From Bacteroidales bacterium (lineage in GTDB: Bacteria; Bacteroidota; Bacteroidia; Bacteroidales; WCHB1-69), in the NCBI GenBank assembly GCA_016285615.1, contig JAEERB010000053.1:1-15934 (forward strand): a stretch of 15,934 bases of DNA, given 5' to 3'. The notes below the pieces were generated by a model that searched no databases, was not told where the DNA came from, and saw only the letters and a list, made by a program, of their open reading frames with translations. The number at the start of each line of letters is the position of its first letter. Positions within the stretch are counted from its first letter, which is position 1. Shown here one piece after another: positions 1 to 5,812 of the stretch. The position numbers and the translations under genes were made by a program.

Positions 1-29
1 TTGTAGGAAAAAATAATCAATTTAATGAG

Positions 30-141
30 GAAGTGAGAAGTGAGAAGTTAAGAAGTTAAGAGTTATTGAATTATTGAGTTATAGATGTTTCCATAATTCC
101 ATGATTCCATAATTCTCTATATCTTTTTGAATTTTGAATTC
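30..141. repeat. degenerate 7/8-bp tandem repeats next to the Maf gene
   Basis: Three blocks are visible. At 30-65 units of GAAGTGA/GAAGTTA run in tandem. At 91-114 there are three copies of an 8-mer, CCATAATT, CCATGATT and CCATAATT. At 128-141 two units, TGAATTT and TGAATTC, overlap the Maf stop codon, which lies at 140-142 on the minus strand. Nothing coding is seen in 1-139. The same word set recurs in the other gaps of the left half of the window. Confidence 0.85.
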
Positions 142-727
142 ATACTATCTGTTTCAGCATATCCCATAACAACTTAGTCGGCAGGCCCATAACATTGTAA
201 AACGAGCCTTCTATGGCTGTAATGCCCACACAGCCAATCCATTCTTGCACGCCATAGGCACCCGCTTTGTCGATGGGCTTATATTGTTTTACATAATAGT
301 CGATCTCTTCGGGCGACAATGTATCGAAATGCACTTTGGTGACACGGTGCGAAGTGAGCTGTTGCAAAGGAGTAGCCACGGTAACGCCTGTGATGACACG
401 ATGCTCGCGTCCGGACAGCGTTTGCAACATTCTCACCGCCTCAGCAGCATCTTTTGGCTTGCCCAAAATCTCGCTGTCGGTGACCACAATGGTATCACAG
501 GTGATGAAAATCGTATTCTCCGGGTAGCGACTGCGGTCGATGCCCGTGAGTTTGATTTGCGACAGATACTCGGCCACCTGCTCGGGCGGCAACATCGGGT
601 CGTACGACTCGTCCACATCTGCGGTCATCACCTCGAAGGGGATGTCCATGTCCGTCAGCAGGGCCGCACGGCGCGGCGACTTGGAGACGAGAAAAATGCG
701 GTAGTTTTTAAGTTTGGAGAGAAGCAT
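140..727 (-). CDS. maf: Maf family nucleoside triphosphate pyrophosphatase
   Basis: The 195-residue protein belongs to the Maf/YhdE family, cytosolic house-cleaning enzymes that hydrolyse non-canonical or excess nucleoside triphosphates (dTTP/UTP type) to the monophosphate and pyrophosphate. Visible family motifs are SKSPRR at residues 15-20 (phosphate-binding loop), DTIV at 78-81, GKP at 89-91, DKAGAYGVQ at 153-161 and GSFYNVMGLP at 174-183. Length is normal for the family and the motifs are intact. The ATG at 727 leaves only a short leader before the phosphate loop, as expected. No Shine-Dalgarno is seen, and the upstream DNA is a heptamer array that begins a few bases before the start. The gene stands alone, divergent from the dsrC unit. 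Substrate preference (dTTP/UTP rather than m7GTP) is inferred from the DTIV/KAGAYG pattern and is less certain than the family. Confidence 0.95.
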   Translation of the reverse strand: MLLSKLKNYRIFLVSKSPRRAALLTDMDIPFEVMTADVDESYDPMLPPEQVAEYLSQIKLTGIDRSRYPENTIFITCDTIVVTDSEILGKPKDAAEAVRMLQTLSGREHRVITGVTVATPLQQLTSHRVTKVHFDTLSPEEIDYYVKQYKPIDKAGAYGVQEWIGCVGITAIEGSFYNVMGLPTKLLWDMLKQIV

Positions 728-729
728 AT

Positions 730-822
730 AAAACTGAAAGTTGAAAATTGAAAAGTTAAGGAGTGAGAAGTGAGAAGTGAAGGAGTTAAGAAGTTAAGGA
801 ACTAAGAAACTAAGGAGTTAAG
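730..822. repeat. degenerate 7/8-bp tandem repeats upstream of maf
   Basis: GAAAGTT, GAAAATT and GAAAAGTT units at 736-757 grade into GAAGTGA units and then into AAGGAGTT/AAGGAACT 8-mers up to about 822. The block starts right after the Maf start codon on the upstream side, so it would lie in the Maf leader. It shares its words with the arrays at 30-65, 3476-3560 and 5491-5600. Confidence 0.85.
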
Positions 823-831
823 TACTTCATA

Positions 832-870
832 TTTGTTCTTTGTTCTTTGTTCTTTGCTCTTTGTTCTTTG
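832..870. repeat. TTTGTTC heptamer microsatellite
   Basis: Five tandem copies of TTTGTTC (the fourth reads TTTGCTC) occupy 832-866, followed by a partial TTTG to 870. It is the most regular array in the window. It sits about 65 bases upstream of the promoter-like box of the dsrC unit. Confidence 0.95.
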
Positions 871-936
871 AATCTTCGCGTTAGCGAGTGCAATATTACA
901 AAAAAGAATCTTATTCTATATTCTCAAAAAAGTTGT

Positions 937-944
937 ATATTTGC
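937..944 (+). promoter_or_regulatory. Bacteroidota-type -7 box for the dsrC unit
   Basis: TATATTTG fits the Bacteroidota -7 consensus TAnnTTTG and ends 28 bases before the dsrC start codon. No convincing TTG -33 element is seen at the expected distance, so this is a consensus match only. Confidence 0.5.
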
Positions 945-972
945 ACACAAATCTAAAAAAAACTAAAAGTTT

Positions 973-1290
973 ATGGCAACTGTAACCTTAGGAAACCAGA
1001 CTATTGAACTTGACGGCGACGGCTTCATGACCGACCCTACCTTATGGAACGATGCGTTGGCTGCCGAAATCGCCAAAGTTGACGGTATTAACGAACTTAC
1101 TGAGAACCACTGGAAGGTGATCCGTATCATCCGCAGCACTTACGAAGAGAAGGGCATTGCGCCGATGGTAAGAGTCATCTGCAAAGAAACAGGGTTGAAA
1201 CTTCGCGAAATATACGACCTTTTCCCCTTAGGACCCGCCAGAGGAGCCTGCCGCGTTGCTGGCCTTCCCAAACCTGACGGTTGTGTATAG
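973..1290 (+). CDS. dsrC: DsrC family sulfur-carrier protein with both C-terminal cysteines
   Basis: The 105-residue protein matches the DsrC/TusE family over its whole length. The C-terminal arm reads FPLGPARGACRVAGLPKP and then DGCV, with Cys93 and Cys104 (penultimate residue) separated by ten residues. In dissimilatory sulfur metabolism these two cysteines carry the sulfur atom as a trisulfide, made with the sulfite reductase DsrAB and reduced through DsrMK. TusE proteins of tRNA thiolation keep only the penultimate cysteine, so this sequence is of the DsrC type. Cys70 is an extra cysteine. The next gene, 24 bases downstream on the same strand, encodes a DsrM/NarI-like membrane cytochrome, which supports a redox role rather than tRNA modification. 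No DsrAB, DsrK or Tus genes lie in the window. A promoter-like box lies 28 bases upstream. Family assignment is firm; physiological role is inferred. Confidence 0.92.
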   Translation: MATVTLGNQTIELDGDGFMTDPTLWNDALAAEIAKVDGINELTENHWKVIRIIRSTYEEKGIAPMVRVICKETGLKLREIYDLFPLGPARGACRVAGLPKPDGCV

Positions 1291-1314
1291 TCGTTTAACT
1301 TTTATCGTAAAATT

Positions 1315-1938
1315 ATGAAATTCATTTCGTTAGCAGCATTAGCGATATGTCTCGGCATGTTGCTTTATCATTTTATCCGCATTGTCCGCCTTGGCAAACC
1401 CAAAGATTTGTCGGAACCATCGGGCAGCGTTGCCAAAGGCGTGGTTTACGCCAACACCACTGCCATGATGCCCCAGAATAAGGAATCGGCGTACATGCAC
1501 CTGCCCACCTACACCATGGGCATCGTCTTCCATATCGGCACCTTCCTGGCCATCCTGATGTATTTCATCGCCTTCACGCCGCTGCTTGACATGTGGCCCA
1601 TTTTTTGGAAGGTTATCGCATGCGGATTCGCCATTTCCGGAGCTTGCGGCATCGCCCTGTTTATCAAGCGCTGCATTAACAAGAACCTCCACGTTATGAG
1701 CAACTTGGACGATTATCTCGCCAACCTCTTTACCACCCTGCTGCACATCATGACCGCCCTGCTGTTATGGTTCCACGACAGCAGTCTCATCAACTTCCTT
1801 TACTATCTGGAAGTCACGTTACTGCTTCTCTACATTCCACTGGGCAAACTGAAACACATGCTCTACTACTTCGCCGCCCGCTACCATTTAGGCTTCTTCT
1901 ACGGCTGGAGGAATGTTTGGCCAAAAAGAGAAAACTGA
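1315..1938 (+). CDS. DsrM/NarI-like membrane cytochrome b subunit
   Basis: The 207-residue protein is an integral membrane protein with about five hydrophobic segments (roughly residues 3-20, 66-89, 97-117, 136-154 and 158-177). Its ending, LKHMLYYFAARYHLG followed by FFYGWRNVWP, resembles the C-terminal part of respiratory nitrate reductase gamma subunits and of DsrM/HdrE-type cytochromes b. These pass electrons between membrane quinol and a cytosolic iron-sulfur partner. Histidines within or next to membrane segments (His62, His73, His144, His181) are candidate heme-b ligands; which ones bind is not settled by sequence alone. The gene follows dsrC by 24 bases and is almost certainly co-transcribed. 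The usual DsrK/HdrD iron-sulfur partner is absent, since the next gene is on the opposite strand. The last codons and TGA stop lie inside a heptamer array. A generic NarI-like protein remains possible. Confidence 0.75.
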   Translation: MKFISLAALAICLGMLLYHFIRIVRLGKPKDLSEPSGSVAKGVVYANTTAMMPQNKESAYMHLPTYTMGIVFHIGTFLAILMYFIAFTPLLDMWPIFWKVIACGFAISGACGIALFIKRCINKNLHVMSNLDDYLANLFTTLLHIMTALLLWFHDSSLINFLYYLEVTLLLLYIPLGKLKHMLYYFAARYHLGFFYGWRNVWPKREN

Positions 1939-1964
1939 AAACTGAAAGGTGAAAATTGAAAACT
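1930..1964. repeat. heptamer array over the stop codon of the DsrM-like gene
   Basis: Five tandem heptamers (GAAAACT, GAAAACT, GAAAGGT, GAAAATT, GAAAACT) begin in the last sense codons and include the TGA at 1936-1938. The array ends two bases before the stop codon of the convergent four-helix-bundle gene. An inverted counterpart lies at 2346-2377. Confidence 0.9.
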
Positions 1965-1966
1965 TT

Positions 1967-2320
1967 TTAGTTTTGTTTCTTTTTTAATGTTTTAATACTT
2001 GAAGTTAGTAAAGCTATCAATTCTTTGAGATCATCATTAAGAGCCTCAAATTCTGGTTGATTTATTATATCTGACGCATATAAGATTTCTATCCAATATT
2101 GTGTTTCGTCAGCTTCTTTTAAAGCAATGTTCATTTTGCTAATAAAGTCAGATAAACTCTGAGCATTCCTACTTTCACGAATATTGGCACCAATACTGGT
2201 ACCGCTTTTCAATATTTGTTTTCCTAAAACGAATTCGTCTTTAGAACATAAGTATTTATAGAATTTGATAATTCTAACAGCAAAAGCTTGACTTTTGCTC
2301 TGTAACAATTTCTTCTTCAT
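1967..2320 (-). CDS. four-helix-bundle protein (23S rRNA intervening-sequence protein family)
   Basis: About 117 residues from the preferred start. The stretches FAVRIIKFYKYL, LKSGTSIGANIRES and FISKMNIALKEADETQYW are characteristic of the small four-helix-bundle family first described from open reading frames within 23S rRNA intervening sequences (TIGR02436-type) and common as stand-alone genes in Bacteroidota. Molecular function is not established. An ATG at 2353 would add 11 residues, but the ATG at 2320 has a strong AAGGAGAT ribosome-binding site with normal spacing, so it is preferred. That Shine-Dalgarno is unusual among its neighbours, which have none. The gene lies 50 bases after the exporter gene on the same strand and could be read from it. 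It is bracketed by inverted heptamer arrays and is more A/T-rich than its neighbours, which hints at independent acquisition. Confidence 0.9.
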   Translation of the reverse strand: MKKKLLQSKSQAFAVRIIKFYKYLCSKDEFVLGKQILKSGTSIGANIRESRNAQSLSDFISKMNIALKEADETQYWIEILYASDIINQPEFEALNDDLKELIALLTSSIKTLKKKQN

Positions 2321-2326
2321 CACGAA

Positions 2327-2334
2327 ATCTCCTT
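2327..2334 (-). promoter_or_regulatory. strong Shine-Dalgarno that sets the four-helix-bundle start
   Basis: Read on the minus strand the sequence is AAGGAGAT, placed six bases before the ATG at 2320. It favours this start over the upstream ATG at 2353. No other gene in the window has a comparable site. Confidence 0.75.
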
Positions 2335-2345
2335 CACAATTGATA

Positions 2346-2377
2346 TTTTTCAATTTTCAGTTTTCAATTTTCAGTTT
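2346..2377. repeat. heptamer array over the stop codon of the exporter gene
   Basis: On the plus strand the units read AATTTTC, AGTTTTC, AATTTTC and AGTTT; on the minus strand they are GAAAATT/GAAAACT. The TGA stop of the exporter (2371-2373) is part of the array. It is the inverted equivalent of the array at 1930-1964, with the four-helix-bundle gene between them. Confidence 0.9.
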
Positions 2378-3444
2378 ATATAAAGCCCTATCAATCCCAC
2401 AGCAAGGCCAATAACTACGCAAATCGCTTTCATCAACAAAAAGTGCTTCTTCGACTCTGCGAGGAGGGGCAGTGCGCCGTGGCCATCTTGAACGATGGAG
2501 CTGGCCAACAGGATGCTGAACGGAATGGCGCCACTGAAATAGAGAACCACAAAGACCAAATGCGGTCCGGACTCGGGGATGATGCCGATGAGCACCGCCA
2601 ATAGCAGCAGTACTGGCAAGGCCCACTGATGTGCGGTAACCAGCTGATTTACATCCACAAAGTGATAAAGCAGATGGAGAACCAGTAGCACCCCGAACGT
2701 CCAAAGGAATATCTGTACAAAATGCTTTTTGATGACGTGCTCCCACAGGTGCGACTGCAGGAAATGCTCCGATGAGCACAACACAATCAATATGGTGATG
2801 CCAGCCAAAACGACGAACAAAATGCTTTCCCAGGCATCGGCATCGTGATGTTCTTCCCCACCCAACTGCGGTATCATGCTGTGCTCGTGACCGCCCGACA
2901 AGACGGAAACAATGTACATGCAAAGGCCGAAGAGCAAAGCGGCACGCGGGAAAGATATGTTTTTCAAGTGTTTAAAGGAGAAACGGGCATGCTCATCATC
3001 GTGCTCATGTTCGTGCGTCAAGTGCAGTTCCAACAGGTGGTCTTCCTTGATGAGCGCGCGCTTGCCCATAATCAAATCGGTGAACAAACCTACCACGATG
3101 CCGATAACAAACAGCCAGAGACAGAGCCATAGCGCCGTCTTGGGACTGTAGGCAAACACGACGAAAGCTTCATCGCCGAAAGTGGCAATCATGCCGGCCA
3201 CCAACGCCCCAAACGATATCAATCGGTGCGTGAACATCGAGACAATGGCAAAACCACCTGCACATCCTGGAATCAAGCCCAACAATACAGCCAATAATAT
3301 CTGTGAGAAACGGTTGCCCTGCAGCCGTGCCATCCATTTTCCTGACGAGCCCACATTCACACATTCTATCATCAATAACATCACCATCACCAAGCAGGTA
3401 ATGTTGAAAGAGCTTTTGAGAACATCGAGGAAAAGGTCAAACAT
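2371..3444 (-). CDS. putative 10TM heavy-metal exporter (ArsP_2-like)
   Basis: The 357-residue polytopic membrane protein has about ten hydrophobic segments arranged as two halves. Each half carries a related glycine/proline motif, GLIPGCAG at residues 56-63 and GIIPESGP at 287-294, as in the putative 10TM heavy-metal exporter family related to ArsP permeases. Conserved-looking stretches are GMIATFGDEAFV (84-95) and SSIVQDGHGALPLLAESKKH (315-334). Between the halves are histidine/acidic loops at about 136-153 (HLLELHLTHEHEHDDEH) and 186-203 (HEHSM, then EEHHDAD), likely metal-binding. The substrate, a heavy metal or metalloid, cannot be read from sequence. The longest frame opens with TTG at 3450, but ATG at 3444 is the more natural start. 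No Shine-Dalgarno or promoter box is seen upstream. Its stop codon lies within a heptamer array. Confidence 0.8.
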   Translation of the reverse strand: MFDLFLDVLKSSFNITCLVMVMLLMIECVNVGSSGKWMARLQGNRFSQILLAVLLGLIPGCAGGFAIVSMFTHRLISFGALVAGMIATFGDEAFVVFAYSPKTALWLCLWLFVIGIVVGLFTDLIMGKRALIKEDHLLELHLTHEHEHDDEHARFSFKHLKNISFPRAALLFGLCMYIVSVLSGGHEHSMIPQLGGEEHHDADAWESILFVVLAGITILIVLCSSEHFLQSHLWEHVIKKHFVQIFLWTFGVLLVLHLLYHFVDVNQLVTAHQWALPVLLLLAVLIGIIPESGPHLVFVVLYFSGAIPFSILLASSIVQDGHGALPLLAESKKHFLLMKAICVVIGLAVGLIGLYIN

Positions 3445-3475
3445 AAGCAAAAAGTTTAGAGTGGAGAGATAAGAA

Positions 3476-3638
3476 CGGAGAACGGGGAACGGAGAGTGGA
3501 GAGTTAAGGAGTTAAGGAACTAAGGAGTTAAGAGTTGTAGGAGTGAGAAGTGAAACTTAATTGTGAATTATGCATTGTGAATTATGCATTGTGAATTATG
3601 AATTGTTTTTTGAATTCTGAATTTTGAATTTTGAATTT
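3476..3638. repeat. composite of three short tandem-repeat families in the recR-exporter gap
   Basis: Three repeat types follow each other. At about 3476-3560 there are GGAGAACG-like and AAGGAGTT/AAGGAACT 8-mers with GAAGTGA words. At 3563-3600 two and a half copies of a 14-bp unit, GTGAATTATGCATT, contain the palindrome ATGCAT. At 3611-3638 four TGAATTY heptamers run up to six bases from the RecR stop codon. No gene is seen in this 200-base gap. Confidence 0.9.
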
Positions 3639-3644
3639 CCAAAC

Positions 3645-4268
3645 TTACCGTTTCGTATATACTTTTTCGAAGTCGGTGCGGGCGAGCAGTGAGCGGCCAA
3701 GGGTTACTTCGTCGGTGTATTCGAGTTCTTCGCCAATGCCGACACCGCGGGCGATGGTGGTCACTTGCGCCACTTTGCCGGCAATATTCTTGTAGATATA
3801 GAAGTTGGTCGTGTCGCCCTCGACGGTGGCGGGCAGCGCCAAAATCACCTCTTTAATATCGCCCTGCTCTACCCTGTCGAATAATTCCTGCAACTTGAGT
3901 TGTGCAATGCCAATGCCTTCCATAGGCGAGATGACGCCGCCCAGCACATGGTAAACCCCTTTGTACTGCTGCGTGTTCTCGATGGCAATCACATCACGGA
4001 TATCCTGTACTACGCAGATGATGGCAGGGTCGCGCTTGGGATTATTACAAATGTCGCACACCTCATGATCGGAAAGGTTATGACAAATGCGGCAGTAATG
4101 GATTTCGTTCTTCATCTTGGCGATAGCCGACAGCAGCGCTTCCACGTTCTCCTCGTTAGCTTTTGAGAGGTGGAGTGCCAGTCGCAGGGCCGTGCGCTTG
4201 CCGATACCCGGCAGTTTGGAAATCTCATTTACTGCATTCTCAAGCAGTTGCGAATAGAATGTTAGCAT
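3645..4268 (-). CDS. recR: recombination mediator protein RecR
   Basis: The 207-residue protein is RecR, which acts with RecO and RecF to load RecA onto SSB-coated single-stranded DNA during gap repair. The family order is complete: helix-hairpin-helix LPGIGKRTALRLA at residues 19-31, a four-cysteine zinc finger (Cys59, Cys62, Cys71, Cys74), a Toprim domain from about residue 82 (ICVVQDIRDV onward, with GVISPMEGIG at 111-120), and the C-terminal EELEYTDEVTLGRSL motif. Length is typical. The ATG at 4268 overlaps the last bases of the flavodiiron gene by seven bases, so the two are translationally linked and read from the same upstream promoter. A TGAATTY heptamer array begins six bases after the stop. 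Confidence 0.97.
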   Translation of the reverse strand: MLTFYSQLLENAVNEISKLPGIGKRTALRLALHLSKANEENVEALLSAIAKMKNEIHYCRICHNLSDHEVCDICNNPKRDPAIICVVQDIRDVIAIENTQQYKGVYHVLGGVISPMEGIGIAQLKLQELFDRVEQGDIKEVILALPATVEGDTTNFYIYKNIAGKVAQVTTIARGVGIGEELEYTDEVTLGRSLLARTDFEKVYTKR

Positions 4269-5425
4269 GATTGCAGCAATTTATCGGCGAGCGCCTCCAA
4301 GGCGGGACGGTCGGCCTGTTTCATACGGCTTTTGATGGTGACAATCGGCTCAATTAGCGTAATTTCCTTCATTGGCTCGAGCATAGCCTTCATGGTGCGT
4401 CCTGCTGACGGTGCCCACGAGCCATTCTCAATCATACCGACGGTACGTTTCTGATAGCCTTTGATTTGCAGATGATGCAGAAAGTCGTGCATCGGTGGGA
4501 AGACGCCAGCATCGTAGCTCGAAGCGGCCAGTAGCAATGTGCTCATGCGGAAGGCATCCTCCACCGCCTCGGCCATATCGTCGCGGGTAAGGTCGCACAG
4601 CGACACCTTGGGTGCGCCTTTGGCTTTCAACATATCGGCCATCAGCTGGGCAACGGCGGCGGTTCCACCATGGATGGAGGCGTAAGCGATGAACACGCCA
4701 GGCGTTTCCACTGCGTACTTGCTCCAAATGTCGTATAGATTTATATAGTAGCTCAAATTCTCATTCAGTATCGGGCCGTGCAAGGGACAGATGCAGGCGA
4801 TATCAAGGGCGACGGCCTTCTTGAGCAGCATCTGCACCTGTGTGCCATACTTACCACAGATGTTGAAATAGTAGCGGCGTGCCTCGCAAGCCCACTCCTC
4901 TTCGTGAGCCAGCGCTCCGAACTTGCCAAAGCCGTCGGCGGAGAAGAGTACGCGGTTGTGCGACTCGTACGAAACCATCACTTCGGGCCAGTGCACCATA
5001 GGAGCCATGAAGAACTGCAGCGTGCATTTGCCCAATTCCAGTTTATCGCCCTCTGCCACACTGATGGTGCGACCGGTAAAGTCTGCATTTTCAAAGAATT
5101 GCGGCATCATCTGGATCGCTTTCGCCGAAGCCACTACCTTGAGGGCGGGATATTTCTCAAGGACGGCGGCCAGGTTGGCAGCATGGTCGGGCTCCATGTG
5201 GTGGACCACCAGATAGTCGGGCGTGCGACCTGCCAGTGCCGTTTCCAGATTATGCCACCACTCGGCACTCTTGCGGCGGTCGGCCGTGTCTAGAATGGCA
5301 ACCTTGTCGTCCACAATCAGATAAGAGTTGTACGACATACCATTAGGCACAACATACTGACTTTCAAACAAATCAATATCGGTATCATCCACACCGATGT
5401 AGCGAATTTCGGGAGCGATATTCAT
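4262..5425 (-). CDS. flavodiiron protein (A-type flavoprotein, FprA-like)
   Basis: The 387-residue soluble protein joins an N-terminal metallo-beta-lactamase-like diiron domain to a C-terminal flavodoxin domain, the minimal (class A) flavodiiron design. These enzymes reduce O2 to water and/or NO to N2O and protect anaerobes. Diiron ligands are visible as His76-x-Glu78-x-Asp80, His145 (MVHWPE), Asp164 (FSADGFG) and His216 (CPLHGP). The flavodoxin part starts near residue 243 with VFIAYASIHGGTAAVAQ (FMN phosphate loop), and LAASSYDAGVFP at 299-310 also fits. No rubredoxin or flavin-reductase domain is fused, so a separate electron donor is needed. A promoter-like TATCTTTG box lies 29 bases upstream. 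The stop codon overlaps the recR start, forming a two-gene operon. O2 versus NO preference cannot be decided from sequence. Confidence 0.95.
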   Translation of the reverse strand: MNIAPEIRYIGVDDTDIDLFESQYVVPNGMSYNSYLIVDDKVAILDTADRRKSAEWWHNLETALAGRTPDYLVVHHMEPDHAANLAAVLEKYPALKVVASAKAIQMMPQFFENADFTGRTISVAEGDKLELGKCTLQFFMAPMVHWPEVMVSYESHNRVLFSADGFGKFGALAHEEEWACEARRYYFNICGKYGTQVQMLLKKAVALDIACICPLHGPILNENLSYYINLYDIWSKYAVETPGVFIAYASIHGGTAAVAQLMADMLKAKGAPKVSLCDLTRDDMAEAVEDAFRMSTLLLAASSYDAGVFPPMHDFLHHLQIKGYQKRTVGMIENGSWAPSAGRTMKAMLEPMKEITLIEPIVTIKSRMKQADRPALEALADKLLQSC

Positions 5426-5454
5426 CGTGAGTTAAGTTTTAGTTTTTGGTGATG

Positions 5455-5462
5455 CAAAGATA
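5455..5462 (-). promoter_or_regulatory. Bacteroidota-type -7 box for the flavodiiron-recR operon
   Basis: Read on the minus strand the sequence is TATCTTTG, a match to TAnnTTTG ending 29 bases before the start codon. No clear -33 TTG is seen. Confidence 0.5.
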
Positions 5463-5490
5463 AAAAAAACTATGAAGTTGTATCATAATA

Positions 5491-5650
5491 AGTGAGGAGT
5501 GAACAGTGAGGGTGAAAGTTAAGAAGTTAAGGAGTTAAGGAGTTAAGGTTATGAAGTGAGAAGTGAAGAATTATAGAGTTATAGAATTATAGAACTAAAA
5601 TCTAAAAACTAACAACTAAAAACTTCTTTGAACTTTGAATTCTGAAATCT
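5491..5650. repeat. long block of degenerate 7/8-bp repeats
   Basis: GAAGTGA/GAGTGAAC-type words, then AAGGAGTT 8-mers (about 5520-5548), then AATTATAGA/GTTATAGA words (about 5570-5596), then CTAAAAACTAACAACTAAAA and TTTGAA words. The units are more diverged than in the other arrays. This is the rightmost such array; none is seen from 5660 to the end of the window. Confidence 0.8.
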
Positions 5651-5804
5651 GGATTCCATTGGTTTTTCTTCCAAAACTGCACTATTTTTCTTCCAAAAAT
5701 ATTGCCAAAAGCATTCATTAACTTTTATTAACATTTTTATTTTGCTAACATTCAACCAATTAAAAATCTTATTAAAATAAAACGAATATCTACAAATTTA
5801 TATT

Positions 5805-5812
5805 TATATTTG
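5805..5812 (+). promoter_or_regulatory. Bacteroidota-type -7 box for the large secreted protein
   Basis: TATATTTG, a match to TAnnTTTG, lies 65 bases before the ATG at 5878. It is identical to the box upstream of dsrC. No good -33 TTG is visible. Confidence 0.5.

Noticed and set aside
245..751. Open frame of 168 codons on the plus strand opposite maf
   Set aside because: Its composition and arrangement are those of a shadow of the well-supported Maf gene; no family features.
973..1290. Annotation as TusE of the tRNA thiolation relay
   Set aside because: Both C-terminal cysteines are present and the neighbour is a DsrM-like cytochrome; no Tus partners are in the window.
1959..1974. Possible bidirectional terminator AAAACT-TTTT-AGTTTT between the convergent genes
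   Set aside because: The stem is six pairs, nearly all A-T, and it arises from the heptamer array plus the four-helix-bundle stop; too weak to call.
2321..2353. Upstream start for the four-helix-bundle protein at 2353
   Set aside because: The ATG at 2320 has a strong, well-spaced ribosome-binding site and fits the family length better.
3563..3638. Possible CRISPR or attachment-site repeats
   Set aside because: Units are 7-14 bp and directly adjacent with no spacers and no cas or integrase genes nearby, so this is a microsatellite.
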